From Pseudomonas sp. 30_B (GTDB taxonomy: Bacteria > Pseudomonadota > Gammaproteobacteria > Pseudomonadales > Pseudomonadaceae): DNA of 64,000 bases. Where the stretch lies: NCBI RefSeq assembly GCF_017491605.1, contig NZ_JAFGYY010000015.1, forward strand, positions 80,793 through 144,792. The letters are read 5' to 3'. This document shows, piece by piece, positions 43,245 through 51,326 of this stretch. The notes below the pieces were generated by a model that had not been told where the DNA came from, made no database searches, and worked only from the letters and a program-made list of their open reading frames with translations. Positions within the stretch are counted from its first letter, which is position 1; the number at the start of each line of letters is the position of its first letter. Position numbers and translations under genes: made by a program.

Positions 43245-44300
43245 ATGAAGTTCACCCCCGGCAAATCCCTGCGTGCGCTGTTCGCCGCCGGCCTGTTGCT
43301 GTCCGGCGCCGCCACCGCGGTAGCGGCCGGATTGCCCGGCGCCCCCGCGCCCTTCGACAAGGGCGGCGTGCAGATCGCCCTGGTCGGCTACCTGTTCTCC
43401 GGCGACTTCCCCGAAGCCTACCTGCGCGGCGTCGAGAAACAGGCCAATGCGCTGGACGTGAAGCTGCGCGTGTTCGACGCCCGCCAGCAGGCCGCCACCC
43501 AGCGCGAGATGCTGGAGCAGGCCATCGACCTGGGCGTGGACGGCATCATCGTCCAGCTCGGCCTCGCCGAAACCCTCAAGGATTCCATCGACAAGGCGCT
43601 GGCCAAGGGCATCAAGGTGGTCACCTTCGACGTCGACCTGAACGACCCGCGCATCACCCGCGTCGAGCAGGATCACCGCGAGCTGGCACGCCTGGCGCTC
43701 AGGCAGGTGCTGCAGGACAACGGCAATAAATTCGATGCCGGCTACGTGTACATCGACGGCTTCACTCCCATGGAGCGCCGCGACGAAATCTGGCGCCAGG
43801 TGAAGGCCGATAACCCCGGCATCGTCGAGAAGGCGCGCTTCGGCACGCTCAACGCGCCCATCGCCAACTCGGTGGCGGACCAGGCCAGCGCGGTGCTGCG
43901 CGCCAACCCGGGCATCAGCGTGTTCTTCGCGCCCTTCGACGAGTTCGCCAAGGGCGTGAAGATCGCCGTGGATGAAGCCGGGCTGGGCAAGCAGGTGAAG
44001 ATCTACAGCGCCGACATTTCCACCGCCGACATCCAGATCATGAAGGAGGAGGGCAGCGCCTGGAGCGCCACCGCCGCGGTCAACCCGGAAGTGGCCGGCG
44101 CCATCAGCGTGCGCAGCCTGGCGTTGCGCATCGCCGGGGAGAATCCCGGCGAGCAGGTGCTGGTGCCGCCGACCCTGATCACCCGCCAGCAGCTACTGGA
44201 CCTGGATGTGAAGAACGTTCGCGACCTGGCGCGCAAGGTGCCGGCCTTCGGCGAGGCCCAGAAGGTGGCGCAGGCGCCTTGGATTCCGCTGGCGAATTGA
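43245..44300 (+). CDS. Sugar-type ABC transporter substrate-binding protein (RbsB-like)
   Basis: Encodes 351 residues. Sec signal MKFTPGKSLRALFAAGLLLSGAATAVAA, then a type 1 periplasmic-binding fold (Peripla_BP_4): VQIALVGYLFSGDFPEAYLRG, LEQAIDLGVDGIIVQLGL, KGIKVVTFDVDLNDPRI. GGAG precedes ATG 43245. Third gene of the transporter operon. Pocket residues do not let me name the ligand; the downstream molybdopterin oxidoreductase hints at something other than a simple pentose. Confidence 0.9.
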   Translation: MKFTPGKSLRALFAAGLLLSGAATAVAAGLPGAPAPFDKGGVQIALVGYLFSGDFPEAYLRGVEKQANALDVKLRVFDARQQAATQREMLEQAIDLGVDGIIVQLGLAETLKDSIDKALAKGIKVVTFDVDLNDPRITRVEQDHRELARLALRQVLQDNGNKFDAGYVYIDGFTPMERRDEIWRQVKADNPGIVEKARFGTLNAPIANSVADQASAVLRANPGISVFFAPFDEFAKGVKIAVDEAGLGKQVKIYSADISTADIQIMKEEGSAWSATAAVNPEVAGAISVRSLALRIAGENPGEQVLVPPTLITRQQLLDLDVKNVRDLARKVPAFGEAQKVAQAPWIPLAN

Positions 44301-44302
44301 CG

Positions 44303-44974
44303 ATGAGCACGCAAGACAAGGCCCTGCGCCTGAAGAAGGCGCGCTCGCCGGCTGGCGATCCGCGTCATGGCGAGCGCCTGCCGCCGGGGCAGGTGCTGAC
44401 CGAGCGCTTCCCGATCCTCCATGAGGGCGAGGTGCCGCAATACGACCGTGCGACCTGGCGCCTGCGCCTCTCCGGGCTGCTGTCGTCGGCGCTGGAACTG
44501 AGCCTGGACGACCTGCTGGCGCTGCCGCAGCGCGAACTGGTCTGCGATATCCATTGCGTCACGCGCTGGTCGAAGTTCGATACCGCGTGGCGCGGTGTGC
44601 ACCTGTCCGACCTGCTCGAACACTACGGCGTCGAGCCGTCCGGGCAGTTCGTCATGGCGCATGCCGACCAGGGCTACGAGACCAACCTGCCGCTGCAGGA
44701 CTTGCTGCGCCCGGACAGCCTGCTCGTCACCCACTACGCCGGCGAACCGCTGACCCCGGTGCACGGTTGGCCGCTGCGGCTGGTGATCGCCGGGCGCTAT
44801 TTCTGGAAGAGTGCGAAGTGGTTGCGTCAGCTGGAGTTCAGCGACATCGACAGGCCGGGATTCTGGGAACGCAATGGCTTCCACAACGAGGCCGACCCTT
44901 TCCGCGAGGAGCGTTTTTCCGGCAGGGCACTGGATATTCCCGAGGACGAATGGGAGCGCAAGGCCTTCGATTGA
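44303..44974 (+). CDS. Sulfite oxidase-like molybdopterin oxidoreductase (single domain)
   Basis: Encodes 223 residues, essentially only the Oxidored_molyb domain. The molybdenum-ligand Cys is Cys85 in DIHCVTRWSKFDTAWRGV; further conserved parts are HADQGYETNLPLQD and PVHGWPLRLVIAGRYFWKSAKWL. There is no Tat or Sec signal and no C-terminal dimerisation domain, unlike MsrP/YedY or SorA, so it should be cytoplasmic. It starts two bases after the binding-protein stop and so belongs to the ABC operon. It may reduce or oxidise a sulfur- or nitrogen-containing ligand imported by that transporter; unproven. Confidence 0.85.
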   Translation: MSTQDKALRLKKARSPAGDPRHGERLPPGQVLTERFPILHEGEVPQYDRATWRLRLSGLLSSALELSLDDLLALPQRELVCDIHCVTRWSKFDTAWRGVHLSDLLEHYGVEPSGQFVMAHADQGYETNLPLQDLLRPDSLLVTHYAGEPLTPVHGWPLRLVIAGRYFWKSAKWLRQLEFSDIDRPGFWERNGFHNEADPFREERFSGRALDIPEDEWERKAFD

Positions 44975-45341
44975 AGCGCGCCACTGTTGCTGGGTGAACA
45001 CCTGGCACTGTTGCCCGAAGAACACCGTAAGCGGTTATAACCAAAGCATTTTTTATTCATTTGAAAGCATTCTGCCACTGGCTAGGATGACGCCTTCCCC
45101 ATCAGGTCAGGGATGACCGGCGATACCGAGAAGCCGCGCCTTTTCGCTCATCACGAAGAGAGACCGGCCGCGACACCTGGAGCGCTTTCCCGAGCACTGT
45201 TTTCTCCACCTGAGGGGGACAGTCGCTCGCGGTTTCCGGACTTCCGACACCAACCGCTCAAGTCAAAAAAATCCCAAGCGGAGTTCCGGACTCGCCGCCA
45301 ACGGCGAGTGGCGCTCTTTAAGCGAGACAGGAGTATTTCGC
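44975..45341 (+). promoter_or_regulatory. Promoter and long leader of the TonB receptor gene
   Basis: 367 bases. Plus-strand TTGAAA (45061-45066), 16-base spacer and TAGGAT (45083-45088) form a good promoter, preceded by the palindrome GGTTATAACC (45033-45042) and an AT-rich activator-like zone. The implied leader is about 245 bases and contains the hairpin ACTCGCC/GGCGAGT (45288-45308) and a direct repeat TTCCGGACT (45234 and 45283). No known riboswitch motif recognised. Confidence 0.5.
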
Positions 45342-47723
45342 GTGTTATCCCGTTCCCTTATTGCCGTTGCGGTGGCCTCTGTCATCGCCCAGTCCGCCGC
45401 GCACGCCGACGAAAGCTCGTCGACCCCGGAAGCCACCACCAAGCTCGAGACCGTTCTGGTCACTGGCGCCCGCGGCAACAACCGCACCCTGCTGGATTCC
45501 CCCGTGCCGGTGGACGTGCTCACCGCCGACGACCTCAAGTCCACCGGCGCGGTGGGCGGCGAGCTGGGCCAGGCCCTGGCGACGCTGTTGCCGTCCTTCA
45601 ACTTCCCGCGCCAGTCCAACTCCGGCGGCGCCGACCACGTGCGTGCCGCACAGCTGCGCGGCATGAGTCCGGACCAGGTGCTGGTGCTGATCAATGGCAA
45701 GCGCCAGCACACCTCGGCGCTGGTCAACGACTCCTCGAAGATCGGCCGTGGCACCGCGCCGGTGGACTTCAACTCGATCCCCATCAGCGCCATCAAGCGC
45801 ATCGAAGTGCTGCGCGACGGCGCCGGCGCGCAGTACGGCTCCGACGCCATCGCCGGGGTGATCAACATCATCCTCGACGATGCCCCGGAAGGTGGCGAAG
45901 TCTCCACCAGCTATGGCGCCTTCCATACCCATCAGGACGCCATCGACCGCACCACCACCGACGGACAGAACTCCTACAGCAGCGCCAAGGCCGGTACCCG
46001 GCTGGGCGAGGATGGCTTCATCCGCGGTGGCGCCGAATACATCGACCGCAACCCCACCAACCGCGCCGGCTTCGACGGCTTCGCCGACACCCCGGGACAG
46101 CGCAACTACGTGATGGGCGATGGCGTGGCGCGGGACGTCAACGCCTGGTTCAACGGTGACCTGGCGCTGGGCGACGGCAAGGCCTACGCCTTCGGCCTGT
46201 ACAACGAGCGCCACACCACCGGCGCGGAGTTCTACCGCTACCCGGACGAACACCCGGAGATCTACCCCAACGGTTACCTGCCGCAATCGCTGGGGGACAA
46301 CCTGGATCTCTCCACCAGCCTCGGCTACAAGGGCCTGATCGCCGACACCTGGGACTATGACGCCAGCGTCACCCACGGTCGCAACCGCTTCGAAGCATCC
46401 ACTCGGCGTACCCTCAACGCCTCCCTTGGCGAAGACACGCCGACCCAGTTCGACACCGGCGACTACGAACTGCGCCAGAGCGTCGCCAACCTCGATCTCA
46501 GCCGCGAGCTGAGCCTGGCCGGGCGGCCGTTCGTGCTGGCGCTGGGCGGCGAGTACCGCTACGAGAACTACATCACCACCGCCGGCGACCCGGCCTCGTA
46601 CTACGGTGTCGGCGCGGACGGCGCGGCCGGCCTGCGCCCGAGCGAGGAGGTGGACATCGACCGCAACGTCTTCGGCACCTACGTCGACCTGTCGGGCGAC
46701 CTCACCGACAAGTTCTTCGTCGATGCCGCCGCCCGCTGGGAGCGTTACGACGACGCCGGCAGCAAGCTCACCGGCAAGCTCAGCGGGCGCTACCAGCTGA
46801 CCCCGGTGCTGGCCCTGCGTGGCGCGGCGTCCACCAACTTCCGTGCACCGTCGCTGGCCCAGGTTGGCTTCCAGAACACCACCAGCAACTTCGGCGACGG
46901 CGGCACGCTCACCGATATCCGCGTGCTTTCGGTGAACGACCCGATCGCCCGCGCGCTCGGTGCGGAAAATCTCGATCCGGAAACCTCGAAGAACTTCAGC
47001 CTGGGCCTGACCGCGCAGTTGAACGATCGCTTCGACCTGTCCTTCGACGTGTTCCGCATCGACGTCGACGACCGCATCACCCTGTCCCAGCGCATCGGCG
47101 GCGACGCCATGGAGCAATTCATCCAGGACAACTTCGGCGTGGCCGGCGTGCATGACGTGAACTTCTTCACCAATGCCGCCAACACCCGCACCGACGGCGC
47201 CGAGCTGGTGCTCAACTACCACCAGCCCTTCGTCGGCGGCCAACTGGGCGTGACCACCGCGTACACCTACAACCACACCACGATACGCAGCACCAAGGGC
47301 ACCCCGCAGCAGTTGACCGACCTGGGCATCGGCGAGGATGCGCTGGTGGGCGTGGAGGAGCGCAATACCCTCACCGACGCCGCGCCCAAGGACCGCTTCA
47401 TCTTCACCACCACCTGGAGCGATGCCCGGTGGAGCCTGGTCGGCCGCCTGATCCGGCAGGGCGAGACCACCCGCGTGTTCGACTTCGGCGACGGCTACCA
47501 TCCGGAGCAGACCTACGGCGCCGTGTGGCAGCTGGATACCGAGGTGGCCTACAAGTTCACCCCGCAGTTCAGCCTGGCGGTGGGTGGCAACAACATCACC
47601 GACAATTACCCGGAACGTTCCAGCTCGGAGATCAACTACGGCGGCAACCTGCCGTACGACGTGCTATCGCCGATCGGCACGAACGGTGCGTACTACTACG
47701 GCCGCGCCACCTATTCCTTCTGA
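45342..47723 (+). CDS. TonB-dependent receptor
   Basis: Encodes 793 residues, starting at GTG 45342 with AGGAG eight bases upstream. Signal peptide (MLSRSLIAVAVASVIAQSAAHA), TonB-box-like LETVLVTGARG, plug domain with LRGMSPDQVLVLINGKRQH and IEVLRDGAGAQYGSDAIAGVINII, then the barrel ending in YYYGRATYSF. This is the receptor subgroup often used for non-siderophore ligands (sugars, cobalamin-like or organosulfur compounds). It follows the ABC/molybdopterin operon, so it may supply the same ligand across the outer membrane, but has its own promoter and long leader. Confidence 0.88.
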   Translation: MLSRSLIAVAVASVIAQSAAHADESSSTPEATTKLETVLVTGARGNNRTLLDSPVPVDVLTADDLKSTGAVGGELGQALATLLPSFNFPRQSNSGGADHVRAAQLRGMSPDQVLVLINGKRQHTSALVNDSSKIGRGTAPVDFNSIPISAIKRIEVLRDGAGAQYGSDAIAGVINIILDDAPEGGEVSTSYGAFHTHQDAIDRTTTDGQNSYSSAKAGTRLGEDGFIRGGAEYIDRNPTNRAGFDGFADTPGQRNYVMGDGVARDVNAWFNGDLALGDGKAYAFGLYNERHTTGAEFYRYPDEHPEIYPNGYLPQSLGDNLDLSTSLGYKGLIADTWDYDASVTHGRNRFEASTRRTLNASLGEDTPTQFDTGDYELRQSVANLDLSRELSLAGRPFVLALGGEYRYENYITTAGDPASYYGVGADGAAGLRPSEEVDIDRNVFGTYVDLSGDLTDKFFVDAAARWERYDDAGSKLTGKLSGRYQLTPVLALRGAASTNFRAPSLAQVGFQNTTSNFGDGGTLTDIRVLSVNDPIARALGAENLDPETSKNFSLGLTAQLNDRFDLSFDVFRIDVDDRITLSQRIGGDAMEQFIQDNFGVAGVHDVNFFTNAANTRTDGAELVLNYHQPFVGGQLGVTTAYTYNHTTIRSTKGTPQQLTDLGIGEDALVGVEERNTLTDAAPKDRFIFTTTWSDARWSLVGRLIRQGETTRVFDFGDGYHPEQTYGAVWQLDTEVAYKFTPQFSLAVGGNNITDNYPERSSSEINYGGNLPYDVLSPIGTNGAYYYGRATYSF

Positions 47724-47773
47724 TCCGACGCAGGGGGCGCATTGCGGCCCCGCTGCATTTCCGGAGTCGATTC

Positions 47774-49135
47774 ATGGCTGACAACGACGCAGGCCCGCGC
47801 CGGCACCTGGGCGCGATCCATGCGCTGCTGCTGACGCTGGGCATGGTGATCACCAGCGACATTCTGAAAACCGCGCCCACCGTGGCGCTCAACGTCGGCC
47901 AGGAGCATTTCTACCTGGTCTGGGTGCTGGGCGGCCTGCTGTCGATGGTCGGAGCGCTGTGCTACGTGGAGATGGCCTCGGCCTTCGCCCATTCCGGCGG
48001 CGACTACCACTTCCTCGAACGCGCCTACGGCCAGCGGGTGGGCTTCCTGTTCGCCTGGTCGCGCTTCGCCATCCTGCACACCGGCTGGATCGCGCTGATG
48101 GCCTTCCTGTTCGCCGATCACTTCAGCGCCTTGCTCGGCCTTGGCCAGCTCGGCAATGTGCTGCTGGCGGGTGGGCTGGTCGCCGCGCTGGTGGCGCTCA
48201 ATCTCATCGGCTGGCGCGTGAGCCTCGGCACCCAGGCCGGCCTGGTGGCGCTGGTGGCGGCGGGCTTCCTCGGCATCGTCGGGGCCGGCCTGTGGCTGGA
48301 GTGGCGCGGCTTCGTGCCGCCCCCCGTGGTGCCGGTCGAGCCGGAGCAGGTGGGTGTCGCCGGTTTCTCCGCCGCGCTGATCTACGTCTTCCTCGCCTTC
48401 GGTGGCTGGAGCGATGCGGCGACGCTGTCGGCGGAGCTGCGCGACAACCGCCGGGGGATCTTCACCGCCATGCTCGGCGCGCTCGCCGCCTTGCTGCTGA
48501 TCTACTTCGCGCTGAACTGGGCATTCATTCGTGGCCTGGGCTTCGACGGCCTGGCCGCCAGCGGCGCGCCGGCGCTGGAGCTGCTCGGGCTGGCCTTCGG
48601 CGCGCCGGGTATCGGTCTGATCATGGCGGTGGTGGTGATTTCCGCCGTCGCCAGCATCAACTCGACGCTGATCGTCGGCAGCCGCACGACTTACGCCGCG
48701 GCGCGGGATGTTCCGGCATTGCGCGCCCTCGGTCGCTGGGACGTGCGCCACGGCGTGCCGCGCGCCGCGCTGCTCGCCGAAGGTGGGGTGGCATTGCTGC
48801 TGATCGCGGTGGGCGGCTGGAGCGGCCATGGCTTCAACACCATGGTGGAGTACATGACGCCGGTGTACTGGCTGTTCCTCAGCCTGAGCAGCGTGGCGCT
48901 GATCGTCCTGCGCCGCCGCCATCCGGAAGTGCCCCGGCCGATCCGCGTGCCGCTCTATCCGTGGCTGCCGCTGGGCTTCTTGGCCGTGTGCCTGTACATG
49001 CTGTATTCCAGCGTCGCCTACGTCGGCTGGGGCGCCTTGCTGGGCTTGGCGGTGCTGATGCTCGGCGGGCTGCTGCAACTGGTCCTGCGCCCGCGAGCGG
49101 CGCACTCCGAAGGCTGGCAGGGAGAGGGTGCTTGA
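47774..49135 (+). CDS. APC superfamily amino acid permease
   Basis: Encodes 453 residues with about 12 membrane segments. ATG 47774 has GGAG upstream, 50 bases after the receptor stop; the frame open further upstream is a shadow over the receptor gene. APC features: MVITSDILKTAPTVALNVG in TM1, FLAFGGWSDAATLSAELRDNRRGI in TM6-7. Similar to uncharacterised amino acid/amine transporters of the APC type. Its stop overlaps the next start (TGATG), giving coupled translation. Confidence 0.85.
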   Translation: MADNDAGPRRHLGAIHALLLTLGMVITSDILKTAPTVALNVGQEHFYLVWVLGGLLSMVGALCYVEMASAFAHSGGDYHFLERAYGQRVGFLFAWSRFAILHTGWIALMAFLFADHFSALLGLGQLGNVLLAGGLVAALVALNLIGWRVSLGTQAGLVALVAAGFLGIVGAGLWLEWRGFVPPPVVPVEPEQVGVAGFSAALIYVFLAFGGWSDAATLSAELRDNRRGIFTAMLGALAALLLIYFALNWAFIRGLGFDGLAASGAPALELLGLAFGAPGIGLIMAVVVISAVASINSTLIVGSRTTYAAARDVPALRALGRWDVRHGVPRAALLAEGGVALLLIAVGGWSGHGFNTMVEYMTPVYWLFLSLSSVALIVLRRRHPEVPRPIRVPLYPWLPLGFLAVCLYMLYSSVAYVGWGALLGLAVLMLGGLLQLVLRPRAAHSEGWQGEGA

Positions 49136-49587
49136 TGCGCGCGAAAACACTTTGGCGCAATGGCGCCTTGGCCGTGTTGCTGGCGGCGCTGGTCGCGCTG
49201 TGGCTGAACGAGGAGGCGGCCAGTGCCAGCGGTGAAGCCGGGAGCCGGCGCATGCTGCGCACCGAGCTGTACCTGGAGGCGGTGGAGCTGTCGCAGTGGG
49301 AGGACTTCCTCGCCCGCGAGGTGACGCCGCGCTTCCCCGATGGCCTCAGCTGGCTCGACCTGCACGGCCAGTGGCGCGGCCCCAGCGGCGGACCGGAGAA
49401 GCTGCCGTCGCGCATGCTGATCCTCATCCACGCCGACAACCCTTACACGCGCCAGGCGCTGGCGCAGATCGGTGCGGACTTCAAGCAACGCTTCGGTACG
49501 GCTGTGCTGCAGGTCAGCAGCCCGGTTCGCGCCCGCGACCCGGACTGGACGCCGCAGCGCCTGGAAAACCCTCAGCTGTCGCGCTGA
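49135..49587 (+). CDS. DUF3574 protein, membrane-anchored or exported (copy 1)
   Basis: Encodes 150 residues. N-terminal signal or anchor (MRAKTLWRNGALAVLLAALVALWL) and a DUF3574-type core: LRTELYLEAVELSQWEDFLAREVTPRFPDGLSWLD, then LPSRMLILIHAD. ATG overlaps the permease stop by one base. The core is clearly paralogous to the lipoprotein at 50432-50890 (LRTELYFALGQ...FLDQEVTPRFPDGFTAYDAYGQWRD). Function of DUF3574 is not known to me. Its 3' end overlaps the convergent spermidine-synthase-like gene by 16 bases. Confidence 0.8.
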   Translation: MRAKTLWRNGALAVLLAALVALWLNEEAASASGEAGSRRMLRTELYLEAVELSQWEDFLAREVTPRFPDGLSWLDLHGQWRGPSGGPEKLPSRMLILIHADNPYTRQALAQIGADFKQRFGTAVLQVSSPVRARDPDWTPQRLENPQLSR

Positions 49588-50432
49588 AGCCCGGCCTCGA
49601 TCAGGTCGAGCATGTAGCGCGGCAGGGCGAACGCCGCCTGGTGCACCTCGGGGGTGTAGTAACGGGTCACCAGGCCGCTGTTCGCGAAGCGCTGGCGCAG
49701 GGTTTCCAGCGTGGTGCGGCGGGCCTGCTCGCTGTTGGACGCCCAGCCGAAGGCCATGCTGCCGCCGATGTAGGTCGGCACCGCCGCCGTGAAGAAACCC
49801 CAGTCGGTAAAGGTATTCGCCAGCCGCCGCGCGGTGCCGCCCAGTTCCTCCGGCTGGAGGAAGGGCACGCCGTTCTGCGTGGCGAGAATGCCGTCGCTGC
49901 CCAGGCGCTGCTGGCAGTTGCGGTAGAAGGCATCGGTGAACAGGCTCGCCGCCGGACCGCCCGGATCGGTGGAATCGCAGAGGATAAGGTCGAAGGTTTC
50001 GCGGCTATTGGCGAGGTACTCCAGACCGTCGGCGTAGATCAGCCGCAGACGAGGATCGTCCAGCGCGCCTGCCGAATGCTGCGGCAGCAGCTCCCGGCAC
50101 AACTCGACCACCTGCGGGTCGATCTCCACTGCGACGATTTCCTCGATGCCGGTATGGCGGACGATCTCCCGCAGGATGCCGCCGTCGCCCACGCCGATCA
50201 CCAGCACGCGGCGCACTGCGCCATGGGCGAGGATCGGCACATGGGCGAGCATCTCGTGGTAGACGAACTCGTCGGCCTCGGTGGTCTGCAGCACGCCGTC
50301 CAGCGTCAGCACCCGGCCAAAGCGCCGGTTGCGGAACACCTGCACGTCCTGCTGGCCGGTGTTGCCCTGGTAGAGGGGTTCATCGACGGTCAGCGCTTGT
50401 GCGTAACCGTCGTGCAGCGTCTCGTGAAACAT
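49572..50432 (-). CDS. speE: Polyamine aminopropyltransferase (spermidine synthase-like)
   Basis: Encodes 286 residues from ATG 50432, which overlaps the upstream stop in TGATG. Hallmarks: YQGNTGQQDVQVFRNRRFGRVLTLDG, the signature LQTTEADEFVYHEMLAHVP, the dcSAM-binding VLVIGVGDGGILRE (77-89), EIDPQVV (103-109) and catalytic Asp153 in DSTDPGGPA. It should transfer an aminopropyl group from decarboxylated SAM to putrescine or a related amine. Pseudomonas usually has a separate speD-speE locus, so this may be an additional or specialised copy. Sandwiched between two DUF3574 genes. Confidence 0.85.
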   Translation of the reverse strand: MFHETLHDGYAQALTVDEPLYQGNTGQQDVQVFRNRRFGRVLTLDGVLQTTEADEFVYHEMLAHVPILAHGAVRRVLVIGVGDGGILREIVRHTGIEEIVAVEIDPQVVELCRELLPQHSAGALDDPRLRLIYADGLEYLANSRETFDLILCDSTDPGGPAASLFTDAFYRNCQQRLGSDGILATQNGVPFLQPEELGGTARRLANTFTDWGFFTAAVPTYIGGSMAFGWASNSEQARRTTLETLRQRFANSGLVTRYYTPEVHQAAFALPRYMLDLIEAGLQRDS

Positions 50433-50890
50433 CAGAACGACACCTGCGCCGGTTGCGACAGCCGCAGCACGGAGAGGTCGCCGGTGATGCGCTTCCACGC
50501 CAGGCGAATAGCTTCGATGTCCTTGCCGCGTGCGGCAGTGTCTTCATGCAGGATCACGATTACCTTGGTGCTGAGCCGCTCCGGCGTCGTTGCGCCGTGA
50601 TCGCGCCACTGGCCATAGGCATCGTAGGCGGTGAAGCCGTCCGGGAAGCGCGGCGTCACTTCCTGATCGAGGAACTGCCGCCAGCGCTGCTCGCTGATCT
50701 TCTCCTTGCCGTCCTCCTGGCCCAGCGCGAAGTACAGCTCGGTGCGCAGCCATTGCGCCTGTGCCGGCCGGGTCGGATCACCCTGCAGGGTCGAGCTGCT
50801 GGGGTTGGTGGTATGGACGGAAGGAGCGGGCGGGGTGGCGCAGCCGAACAGCGCCAGGACCAGGCTGGCGGCGAGCAGATGGCGGAACAT
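50432..50890 (-). CDS. DUF3574 lipoprotein (copy 2)
   Basis: Encodes 152 residues. Lipoprotein signal MFRHLLAASLVLALFGC with lipobox LFGC (Cys17), Pro/Ser-rich linker, then the DUF3574 core from about residue 47 (WLRTELYFALGQEDGKEKISEQRWRQFLDQEVTPRFPDG in outline). First gene of a two-gene minus operon with the aminopropyltransferase, coupled by TGATG. The -10-like TATAGT at 50935-50930 on the minus strand is 40 bases upstream. Function unknown; the association with a polyamine enzyme is the only clue. Confidence 0.82.
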   Translation of the reverse strand: MFRHLLAASLVLALFGCATPPAPSVHTTNPSSSTLQGDPTRPAQAQWLRTELYFALGQEDGKEKISEQRWRQFLDQEVTPRFPDGFTAYDAYGQWRDHGATTPERLSTKVIVILHEDTAARGKDIEAIRLAWKRITGDLSVLRLSQPAQVSF

Positions 50891-51326
50891 GGGACTTCCT
50901 TGCTGTGATGACAGTTGAACCGGGCCGCCACTATAGAAGGTCGTCTGTTATTTCATTAAATATTAAAAACGCATTCTCATATGTCTGATTTTGCATTCAT
51001 GAAATGTGCATCGAAGCGCTCTAGGCCGTGTGTTGCAGCCAGCCCTGAAGTTTTTGCGAGCTGGTTAGATTCAATATTCACTACGGTTCTTTGCTAAGCA
51101 CTGGATGAGATATCCATATCGTCGAAAAGATCGTTCATGAAGTGTTGGAGTTCGTTATCACGAATCAAATGACGTTATAAAGAAAATTCCCGGCATCATC
51201 GAAACGGAATCGCGAGTGGATGCAGCGAAACCCACCGTTCCCTCGTCATCTTGTTCCGTCGCCGGGCCTCCCTAGAATCGGCCCCATTCGCAGTCACTCA
51301 ACTCTATCGATTCAGGGAGCTCCACC
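50891..51326. promoter_or_regulatory. Intergenic region upstream of the Met/Cys-rich gene
   Basis: 436 bases, AT-rich on the left and centre. Right end: TTGTTC (51251-51256), 16-base spacer, TAGAAT (51273-51278) is a plausible promoter for the Met-rich gene, then GGGAG before ATG 51327. I looked for a MerR/CueR-type 19-base spacer dyad or CopR-like repeat and did not find one. No other gene is convincing. Confidence 0.45.

Noticed and set aside
45345..47501. 718-codon antisense frame over the TonB receptor
   Set aside because: Val/Ala/Gly/His-rich shadow without domains; the sense frame is a complete receptor.
51240..51326. CueR/MerR-type copper promoter for the Met-rich gene
   Set aside because: Spacer between the best -35 and -10 is 16 bases, not 19-20, and no dyad lies in it.
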